NCBI GenBank assembly: GCA_034440255.1
Contig: JAWXBU010000278.1
Span: forward strand, 1 to 10,192
Direction of reading: 5' to 3'
Length of the DNA stretch: 10,192 nt
Origin: JAEUIA01 sp034440255
GTDB taxonomy: Bacteria > Planctomycetota > UBA1135 > GCA-002686595
Position numbers and translations under genes: made by a program. The notes under the pieces were generated by a model. The model was not told the DNA's origin and made no database searches. It worked only from the letters and a program-made list of their open reading frames with translations. Below are positions 1 through 6,825 of the stretch, piece after piece (positions within the stretch are counted from its first letter, which is position 1; every line of letters starts with the position of its first letter).

Positions 1-899
1 GCCCGCCGCGCGGCCTCGTAGAACGATCCATTGATGCGCGCTTCGTCGATCGCGCTCCAATTCGCGACGCGCGCGATGGCCAAACCGGCGGGGCTGTCGG
101 GCTCGCGGAGCGTGATCGGTTGACGCGCTTGGACGCTGTGGCTGACGGCCTCGTCGTGCGGCACCCAGCCGATGAATTCAGGCGATTTGGCGAGGAATTT
201 CGACGCTGCACCGTGGAAGCGCGTCCACGCCGACTTCGCTGCGATCTCGTCGGGCACACGGTTCAAGACGACGCCGACGTGGATCGATCCGTTGACGATC
301 GTGGCCTGTTTGTAGAGCGCGTAGGCATCCGACAACGATGTGACTTCGTGCGTCGTGACGAGCAACAGTTTCTGCGCCGCCGCGAGGTGCGCGAGCGTCG
401 CGTACGAGAGTCCGGCGCCGTGGTCGACGACGATCAGATCGAACTCGTTCTCGAGCGGCGCGAGCGCGGTGAACAGGCGCTCCAACTCGCGCGGCGTCGG
501 GTTCAAGAGTGACGCGCGACCGACGCCGCCGGAGATCATGAACAGTCCGTGTGGACCTTGGACGGCTGCGAATGCTGCGCTGACTTCGCCGTCGAGCACG
601 TGACCGAGGTCGAACTTCGGCTGCACGCCCAGCAAGAGATGCGCGTTCGCCATGCCCGCGTCGAAGTCGATCAAGAGCACTTTTTCGCCGCGTTTCGCGC
701 GCAAAACGGCGATGTTCGACGCGATCACGCTCTTGCCCGTTCCGCCTTTGCCGCTGGCGACGCACAACACGCGCGCTTTCGCTGCCGTCCGGGTCGGGGC
801 CGCCGGAATCGATTTCGCCGTCGCGCGCCAGGCTGCGTCGCGTGCGGCGGCGGTGCGGGGTCCGCTGCGGAAAAAGTCCCAGGTCGATCCTTTGAACAT
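1..899 (-). CDS. flhG: FlhG/YlxH-type MinD/ParA-like ATPase (3' end outside window)
   Basis: A P-loop ATPase of the MinD/ParA (SIMIBI) class. FlhG proteins control flagellar number and placement, acting at the inner face of the membrane with the GTPase FlhF. The frame stays open from the ATG at 899 to base 1, giving 299 codons with no stop, so the C-terminus lies outside. The deviant Walker A motif SGKGGTGKS is at residues 49-57, with the signature lysine at K51 and the P-loop lysine at K56. LLIDFDAG (75-82) supplies the switch I/Walker A' aspartates, and DLIVVDHGAG (154-163) is Walker B, close to the DTGAG usual in FlhG. NAHLLLGVQPKFDLGHVL (85-102), GPHGLFMISGG (115-125) and TTHEVTSLSDAYALYK match FlhG better than MinD or Soj. 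The first ~43 residues are a basic, Ala-rich extension. A clear FlhF-binding DQAxxLR helix is not visible, though RDAAWR (20-25) is loosely similar. No strong ribosome-binding site precedes the ATG. The FlhG assignment is inferred from motifs; a general MinD-like role is the alternative. Confidence 0.8.
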   Translation of the reverse strand, partial: MFKGSTWDFFRSGPRTAAARDAAWRATAKSIPAAPTRTAAKARVLCVASGKGGTGKSVIASNIAVLRAKRGEKVLLIDFDAGMANAHLLLGVQPKFDLGHVLDGEVSAAFAAVQGPHGLFMISGGVGRASLLNPTPRELERLFTALAPLENEFDLIVVDHGAGLSYATLAHLAAAQKLLLVTTHEVTSLSDAYALYKQATIVNGSIHVGVVLNRVPDEIAAKSAWTRFHGAASKFLAKSPEFIGWVPHDEAVSHSVQARQPITLREPDSPAGLAIARVANWSAIDEARINGSFYEAARR

Positions 900-1536
900 G
901 CGTATACGTGCCGCTTGGAGTGAATCCGAGGTGTCCAGGCAACGTACGCGCCGCGCGCCGTTGTTACCAGACGCTCATACCGGTCGTGCAGGCCCGAAAC
1001 GCACGCGTGTCGATGTGAATTCCGAGCGAGAGGTCATGTAGCGGAGCGAGTCGCCTCTTGACAACGCTTGGATTCGCGATCCTGCGGCCGGCGCGTGGCG
1101 TGGTTCGTCAAGCGAGAGGATGGACAGTTGTCTGGACGCAGCCCGTGGATCCCGCGACTTCGGCGTTGCTCGTGCTGCGGGTCAAAACGCTGCAGTCGAA
1201 AGTCGCTCCGGGCGCGCGCAGATCGACCGCGCGAGCCCTGTAATGCGCGCGTCGGCAGATGCGCTGGTCGATCGGAACTTGGCCGGTCGGGTGAGGAGTG
1301 TGTGACCCGGATGAACCACGTACGACAGGTCAGAGCGAGCGAGGTTCACGCTCGCGGCGACCAAGGGTCGGCTGCTCGGCATCTATTCGTCAGCCCGGGC
1401 GCGCATCCATTGGAATCAGTCCGTGCTTGCGCCAGCCGTGCGTGAGCAACCTCGTGCGTGCTGTCGGCAACGGCGAAGCGATGAATTCGCGCCCACACTC
1501 GACGGGCAGCGTCTCTCTCCAGCGACACGCTCGAGG
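900..1536. other. 637-bp stretch without a convincing gene
   Basis: This lies between the pyruvate kinase stop codon and the flhG start, both on the minus strand. Short open frames on both strands look like chance products of high GC: Arg/Ser-rich, without recognisable motifs or good ribosome-binding sites. On the minus strand a TTGTCA, 18 bases, TACATG combination lies about 100-165 bases before flhG and is a weak promoter candidate. No stem followed by a T-run is seen after the pyruvate kinase stop. The gap is long for a shared operon, so flhG probably has its own promoter. I see no tRNA-like cloverleaf and no repeat family here. Confidence 0.6.
1335..1355. other. Perfect 7-bp stem-loop in the intergenic gap
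   Basis: GCGAGCG and CGCTCGC form a perfect stem around a 7-base loop (aggttca). It sits about 180 bases downstream of the pyruvate kinase stop codon. There is no T-run on either side, so a factor-independent terminator is not supported. In GC-rich DNA a 7-bp stem can arise by chance. Confidence 0.3.
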
Positions 1537-3006
<1,470 letters not shown>

Positions 3007-3044
3007 GGCTTTCGTGGCGACGGGCGGAAGGTCGCGCACGCTTC

Positions 3045-3076
3045 CTTATACGGATTGCGAGCGGACTAGACCGCTC
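3045..3076 (-). promoter_or_regulatory. Candidate pyk promoter: TATAAG box plus 18-bp dyad
   Basis: On the minus strand a TATAAG hexamer (3045-3050) lies about 40 bases before the pyk ATG. Just upstream, 3059-3076 is an imperfect palindrome: GAGCGG and CCGCTC arms around a six-base centre in which four bases also pair. The dyad occupies the -35 region, where no TTGACA-like hexamer is visible. That position would suit a regulator-binding site, but a chance dyad cannot be excluded. Confidence 0.35.
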
Positions 3077-3381
3077 CCGGCTTCGAACGAGGCGCGGTTT
3101 CGAGCGTCTGACGGCCGTGAGCGGCGCACGGTCAGCGCCCGCCCCGCCGAACACCGCCACAAGAGTCGAACGCCGGGAGGAACCGTCGAGGTCCACCGGC
3201 GTCCGGGCGATCCGCCGCCGCTCCTGAGGACGCGTTCCCCCCTGGAGGTCCGCTTCCATCGGCGACGTATCGCGAGCTTGGACGTGCGAGCCCGCGCGCA
3301 GGTTCCGCATTAGTCGGCAGAGCGCGCGCGGCTCCTCGTCAGCACGCTCGGGCAGCGTCTGCGCGCATGTCCAGCGCCAGG
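3077..3381. other. 305-bp spacer without a gene
   Basis: This lies between the propeller-protein stop codon and the candidate pyk promoter, both genes on the minus strand. Open frames crossing it are Arg-rich and continue antisense or out of frame through neighbouring genes. I see no stem with a T-run that would end transcription of the upstream gene, and no RNA gene or repeat. Confidence 0.6.
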
Positions 3382-5796
3382 TCAGCGCTTCTTCGCGCCG
3401 TCGAAGCCCGGACCGACGAGCTTGAACAGCGCGTCGAAACCGCGGCTGCGATGTCGATCGGAGAACACGGCAGCGAAGCCTCCTCCCATCGGCGCGAGAC
3501 GCGGCGCGACGCGATCGGGCAGGAATTCGGTTTCGAGCGCGTTGATGCGCATCATCGGACCGAGCGTGCGCCCGTCGCGCGACAGGCGCCGCACGTAGAC
3601 CTGGTCGTAGTACGAAATATCGTCCTCCCACGCGACGGCGAAGCTCCCGTCGTCGAGGCGCACCACGTCGCAGAAGTCCTGTTCGTTCGCCATGAAGCAC
3701 ACGCTCTGCGTCGGCGCAGTCGGATGCCCGCGTCCGTCGAACAGGCGCACGACCGCGTCGCGCACCGGATCGTGGAGCGAGCCCGAGGTCCAGCTCATCG
3801 CGAAACCTCCGCCCGCAGCAGCGCTCAGCGCTGGATCCCAATCGTTGCCGCGGTCGGTCGCTTCGAACGCGATTTCTTCGCCGAGCGGCGCGAGCGCGTC
3901 GGAGAGGAATCGTCCGCGGATCATGCATGCGCCCGGACCGCGGTTGACGGTCCATGCACACAAGAGTCGACCGCTTTCGAGCTCGGTGATGTCGACATCG
4001 GCGAACTGCCAGGCTTCTCCGCCCTCGGGCCGCGGTGCGCTGATCTCGCGCGTCGCCCCGAGCACTCCGTCGGCGCCGACGAGTCGGGTGTACACATTGC
4101 CGCGTCCGTTGCGCGGCCACACCACCGCGAAACTCTTCTGCTTCGACTCGCTGCAAGCGGGTTCGAGCGGTGCGTCGGCGGCTCCGTCGTCGATCTCGAG
4201 CACAGGCGTCTTCGCGCGCCCGTCGAGTCCGATCACCTGCGCGACGAGTCGATTCTTGTTGCGCTCGCCGACCGCGCGCCATGTCACGAGCGCGTCTCCG
4301 TTCGCTTGCACGGCGACCGCGGGGCGCAGACCTCCGACGATGGGTGTCGCCGGTTCGCCGGCGAGCGCGACGGGCACAGCGAGTTCGTCGCCTTGGAAGC
4401 CCGCCTCGCCGAACCGACGCAGGTAGATCTGTGTCGGATTGCCGCGCTCGTCCGTCCAGACCATCACGCCGTGATTGCCGTTGCTCGCGGTCGCGGTCTG
4501 GTACTGGTTCGCGCTCGCGAAATCGGTGTTGATGCGCAGCTCTGGGCCGAGCCGAGCGTCGGGCGCCGCGCTGATTTCGAGCGTGCGTCCGTAGACATTC
4601 GGATCGCCCTCGCGCGAGTCGGTCCATGCGACGAGCAAGCGCGTGCCGGCGCTCGCGATCTTCGGCTCGCTGATGCCGCGCGCGGTGTCACTCGCAACCG
4701 ACACGGGCGAACCCGGCAACGGCGCTCCGTTCGCGTCGAAGAGCCAAACACGCGGATTTCCCGCTGTTTTTTCGGCGCTCGTCGGCCGCTCGAGCAACGC
4801 GACGCCGCCTTCGAACGCAACGAGCAGCGCCTTCGGATCGCGGCCGTCTTCGAACTCGATCGCGGCTCGATCAGGCTTGCCGTCGACCGCCAAATGCAAG
4901 ATGCGCGAGCGACCTGTGTCGACGACGAGCGCCCAGTAGCCGCCGGCTGGATCCGCGCTGATCGCGCGCGGCAGCACGCGACCGATCGTGTTCGTGAGCG
5001 CGCGTTTGTCGCGTCGCACCGTGACTCGCGCTTCGCCCTCGGTCGTGCGCCACAGACACGCGACGATGTCGCCCGGAGCCGTCGCGAGGCTCACTCCGGC
5101 CTCGGCCGCAGGTTGCGTCGGATCGAGATCGGTCGGCGTGCCGTACGGATCGCCGTCGCGCGACACGTCGAGCCACGAGAGACGTCCGCCGCGCACCCAC
5201 ACGATCGCCGAGCGACCGCCCGACAATGACGCGAGCGCCGGTTCGCGGCATGAAGCGTCGTCGTCACCGCGTCCCCCGCGCGGAGTGTCTCCCGGCGCGA
5301 CTTCGACGGGCGCGCTGAGCCGGCGCTCTCCGCCGAGCAACATGCCGGCTGCGTCGAAACAACGCAGGAACGGAACAGCGCCGCGACCGAGCACCGCTGT
5401 CCAGGCGACCGTTCCCGCACCATCGGCGGCCAGCGTCACGACGGCGTCCGTGCGCCGCATCGTGTGCGGAGAACAGATCGAGCGCTCCGGCTCGAGTGTT
5501 TTGCCCTCGACATCGAGCCGCGCGAAGTAGAGCCCGATCGTCCCGTCCCGCGTGTCGCGCCACACGGCACCGAATCCGCGGCCGGGCGCGCCGGAAAGGC
5601 CGAGCAGGAGCTGCTGGCTGCCGCCCGAGGTCTCCTGATGGGGGATCGCGTCTGCGACGAGCACATTCAAGACTTCCGGGGGTTGATAGCCGAGCTCGCC
5701 GGGCTGGGGCAGGCTTTGTGCCTGTGAGGCTGCGACCCCAGGCGCTACCGAGGCGAGTGCGGTCACGAGGACGAGACAGAAGCGCGGGATTTTCAT
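3382..5796 (-). CDS. Secreted protein of about 14 beta-propeller-like repeats
   Basis: An 804-residue exported protein of unknown specific function. The N-terminus is a signal peptide: MKIPRF, a hydrophobic stretch to about residue 19, and a likely cleavage near residues 23-26. The rest is a degenerate repeat of about 54 residues. Its core is a hydrophobic strand ending in Trp (F/L-x-V-x-W), a D/R-rich turn (WTDSREGD at 391, WTDERGN at 447, WEDD at 723), a strand like VYxRxL, and a D-G-x-L turn. Core positions fall near 79, 132, 200, 249, 288, 335, 391, 447, 506, 560, 615, 669, 723 and 778. That is about 14 units, which would suit two seven-bladed propellers. Such proteins usually bind ligands or scaffold at the envelope; no catalytic residues are recognisable. 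I chose the ATG at 5796 because it places the signal peptide at the terminus; an in-frame TTG seven codons upstream is less likely. GAGAG lies 12 bases upstream as a weak ribosome-binding site. Confidence 0.75.
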   Translation of the reverse strand: MKIPRFCLVLVTALASVAPGVAASQAQSLPQPGELGYQPPEVLNVLVADAIPHQETSGGSQQLLLGLSGAPGRGFGAVWRDTRDGTIGLYFARLDVEGKTLEPERSICSPHTMRRTDAVVTLAADGAGTVAWTAVLGRGAVPFLRCFDAAGMLLGGERRLSAPVEVAPGDTPRGGRGDDDASCREPALASLSGGRSAIVWVRGGRLSWLDVSRDGDPYGTPTDLDPTQPAAEAGVSLATAPGDIVACLWRTTEGEARVTVRRDKRALTNTIGRVLPRAISADPAGGYWALVVDTGRSRILHLAVDGKPDRAAIEFEDGRDPKALLVAFEGGVALLERPTSAEKTAGNPRVWLFDANGAPLPGSPVSVASDTARGISEPKIASAGTRLLVAWTDSREGDPNVYGRTLEISAAPDARLGPELRINTDFASANQYQTATASNGNHGVMVWTDERGNPTQIYLRRFGEAGFQGDELAVPVALAGEPATPIVGGLRPAVAVQANGDALVTWRAVGERNKNRLVAQVIGLDGRAKTPVLEIDDGAADAPLEPACSESKQKSFAVVWPRNGRGNVYTRLVGADGVLGATREISAPRPEGGEAWQFADVDITELESGRLLCAWTVNRGPGACMIRGRFLSDALAPLGEEIAFEATDRGNDWDPALSAAAGGGFAMSWTSGSLHDPVRDAVVRLFDGRGHPTAPTQSVCFMANEQDFCDVVRLDDGSFAVAWEDDISYYDQVYVRRLSRDGRTLGPMMRINALETEFLPDRVAPRLAPMGGGFAAVFSDRHRSRGFDALFKLVGPGFDGAKKR

Positions 5797-5906
5797 GTGG
5801 GATCGGATCTCTCGCAACGCCGCTGCGCGCGGCTCGAAGGTATCGAGGCGGGGTCACCGAATAACCGCTTCTTGTTCGAAGGGCCCGCAGAAATTGGGAA
5901 TGCGTG

Positions 5907-5965
5907 TTATCTATCAAGGTACGTGGTCGCAGGCCGGGATGCCCCCCTCTCGAGGTCTGCGACCA
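5907..5965 (+). promoter_or_regulatory. Candidate -10 box and leader stem-loop before the small membrane protein
   Basis: TTATCT (5907-5912) is a possible -10 element, with no good -35. Just downstream, TGGTCGCAG (5924-5932) and CTGCGACCA (5957-5965) form a perfect 9-bp stem around a 24-base loop. The stem ends 39 bases before the ATG at 6005. If transcription starts near 5919 the hairpin lies at the very 5' end of the leader. A dimeric regulator site is the alternative. Both readings are inference from base pairing alone. Confidence 0.3.
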
Positions 5966-6004
5966 GGACAACACTGCTCGACAACTGGATCTGGTCTTCT
6001 CCTC

Positions 6005-6154
6005 ATGACTGCGACTCAACCCCGCGTTCCCACCGACGCTCCAGCGCCGAGTCCGCTTCAGGTTTCCAGCAACGGACGCGTGCCCGTCGCGACCACGATC
6101 GTGGTCTTCGCGCTGGTCGGCGGGTTGCTGTGTTTCATCGCTTGGATCGGCTGA
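6005..6154 (+). CDS. Small tail-anchored-like membrane protein (49 aa)
   Basis: A 49-residue frame with a polar, Pro/Thr/Ala-rich N-terminal half (residues 1-27) and one strongly hydrophobic segment, VPVATTIVVFALVGGLLC onward (~27-48), ending in AWIG at the stop codon. This is the shape of a single-pass protein with a C-terminal anchor, probably in the inner membrane with the N-terminus in the cytoplasm. Third codon positions are mostly G or C, as in neighbouring genes. I do not recognise a family, and no function can be given. The ATG at 6005 places the polar region directly before the anchor; the frame is open further upstream but reads as unlikely protein. No strong ribosome-binding site is visible (GGATCTGG lies about 12 bases upstream). 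It diverges from the propeller gene and converges on the SelW-like gene, and its stop codon lies inside the large inverted repeat. Confidence 0.5.
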   Translation: MTATQPRVPTDAPAPSPLQVSSNGRVPVATTIVVFALVGGLLCFIAWIG

Positions 6155-6364
6155 CATCCGCGATCGTACGCAGCCCGGCACGATCACGACACCGGCGCAC
6201 CCTGACTTGGGAGCCAGTGCCATTCATCCCCGATGCGCTGCGAGCAATTCGCCTCCAGTGATTTGCTCGCAGCGCATCGGGGAAACATGGCTTTGGCTGA
6301 GGACACTCAGGGTGCGCCAGCATTGTGATCGTGCCGGGCTGCGTACGATCGCGGAGGTCAGCCG
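6148..6364. repeat. 217-bp nested inverted repeat spanning two convergent stop codons
   Basis: The outer arms, 6148-6187 and 6325-6364, pair over 40 bases with one mismatch. Inside them 6194-6205 pairs with 6307-6318 (12/12), short GCCAT and AGCCA blocks pair next, and a 21-bp perfect hairpin forms the centre. Unpaired stretches such as 6188-6193 against 6319-6324 have diverged while the paired blocks stayed matched. Each outer arm can also fold alone: GATCGT (6162-6167) with ACGATC (6180-6185). Both stop codons, 6152-6154 on plus and 6358-6360 on minus, fall within the arms, so both genes end in the same bases CGGCTGAC. No clear target-site duplication flanks the element and no transposase is present. 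Confidence 0.85.
6227..6283. terminator. Central 21-bp hairpin, possible bidirectional terminator
   Basis: Bases 6227-6247 and 6263-6283 form a perfect 21-bp GC-rich stem with a 15-base loop, midway between two genes that converge. The 3' side on the plus strand continues GGGGAAACATGG and has no T-run. It is therefore not a textbook factor-independent terminator, but so strong a stem between convergent genes may still stop or pause polymerase from either side or protect 3' ends. The function is inferred from position. Confidence 0.4.
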
Positions 6365-6579
6365 CTGATCGTCTCAGGGATTTCCTGATACGCCGGGAAG
6401 CGCTTCAGTGCCTTCTTCGAGAACAGCAGGCGTCCGTCGAGCGTGACCTCGAAGACGCCGCCTTTGGACGGGATCAACTCGACTTCCGAATCGGGGTAGG
6501 CGGACTTCAGTTCAGCGGTCAGACCGACCGCTTGGGGCGTGTAGTTTCACTGCAGGCAGTATTCGATTTGGAAGCGCAT
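6358..6579 (-). CDS. SelW/Rdx-family selenoprotein, UGA read as selenocysteine
   Basis: A 73-residue thioredoxin-fold protein of the SelT/SelW/SelH (Rdx) family, expected to act in cytoplasmic thiol redox chemistry. It starts MRFQIEYCLQ, then an in-frame TGA at codon 11, then NYTPQAVGLT. This gives the redox motif C8-L-Q-U11, where family members carry CxxC or CxxU directly after a first strand like IEYC. The C-terminal half is also typical: GGVFEVTLDGRLLFSKK (40-56), then RFP (60-62). The frame is intact on both sides of the TGA and ends at a second TGA (6358-6360), giving a normal family length. Reading the first TGA as a stop would leave a 10-residue peptide and remove the family's conserved core. 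An alternative ATG at 6588 adds three residues; homologues favour 6579. No strong ribosome-binding site is visible. The selenocysteine machinery (selA, selB, selC, selD) is not in the window and must be elsewhere. A decayed gene or a sequencing error at the UGA is the alternative, made less likely by the hairpin after it. Confidence 0.85.
6514..6532 (-). promoter_or_regulatory. Bacterial SECIS-like hairpin
   Basis: In the mRNA, AGCGGUC (6532-6526) pairs perfectly with GACCGCU (6520-6514) around the loop GGUCU (6525-6521). Exactly 21 bases separate the UGA (6549-6547) from the loop. Bacterial SECIS elements lie just after the UGA within the coding region, with a small apical loop about 16-37 bases downstream and a G among its first two loop bases; all three conditions hold. 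As I recall it, the E. coli fdhF element also shows GGUCU at its apex, which SelB recognises. A possible short lower stem, CAGU (6552-6549) with ACUG (6511-6508), would enclose the UGA. Confidence 0.7.
6547..6549 (-). other. In-frame UGA, probable selenocysteine codon (residue 11)
   Basis: This codon occupies the second redox position of the CxxU motif in the SelW-like gene. Coding sequence that matches the family continues in the same frame on both sides, with no frameshift. It is a codon standard gene finders treat as a stop, so the gene would normally be missed or truncated. Confidence 0.85.
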
Positions 6580-6693
6580 GGGGACCATCGAGGTTTGGGG
6601 TCGGGCGTCCCGGCGAAACCCGGGGCCGCCAAGTCGGGGTAGGATTCGGTGAGAATCTCGCGTTGTCTAGGAACCCCGCGTGTTTCCGCCGCG

Positions 6694-6699
6694 TTATAC
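6694..6699 (+). promoter_or_regulatory. Weak -10-like box upstream of the protease gene
   Basis: TTATAC lies 126 bases before the protease ATG, in the 246-bp gap between the divergent SelW-like gene and the protease. It is one of few AT-rich hexamers there, but no -35 hexamer stands at the right distance. This is weak evidence and is listed only as the best candidate seen. Confidence 0.15.
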
Positions 6700-6825
6700 C
6701 TTGGTAGGCCTCTCCAGGTCGGATTGCGCGTTCCAGGCGCCATTCGACTGCCTGATTCGTGCTCTGGACCCTCCGCCTGCGCAGAGAGCCCGGATCCCCT
6801 CGACCCTCTCCGAGCCGACCCAACG

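Noticed and set aside
1058..1063. TTGACA on the plus strand as a promoter
   Set aside because: No -10-like hexamer lies 16-18 bases downstream and no plus-strand gene follows.
1068..1445. Plus-strand open frames in the gap between pyk and flhG
   Set aside because: The translations are Arg/Ser/Cys-rich, without family resemblance or a ribosome-binding site. Overlapping frames on both strands look equally random.
3367..5229. A 620-codon open frame on the plus strand opposite the propeller gene
   Set aside because: It is Arg/His-rich with no motifs. The minus-strand frame has a signal peptide and regular repeats, and GC-rich codon use explains the long antisense frame.
6148..6364. Insertion sequence or integron attachment site
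   Set aside because: There is no transposase or integrase, no clear target duplication and no recombination core. It is kept as an unclassified inverted repeat.
6547..6549. The TGA as a true stop or a pseudogene mutation
   Set aside because: The codon falls exactly at the CxxU position, the frame continues with family-like sequence to a normal length, and a SECIS-like hairpin follows at the right distance. It cannot be wholly excluded from this window alone.
6649..6825. N-terminal extension of the protease by 59 residues
   Set aside because: It would bury the signal peptide inside the protein, and the added residues are unconvincing.
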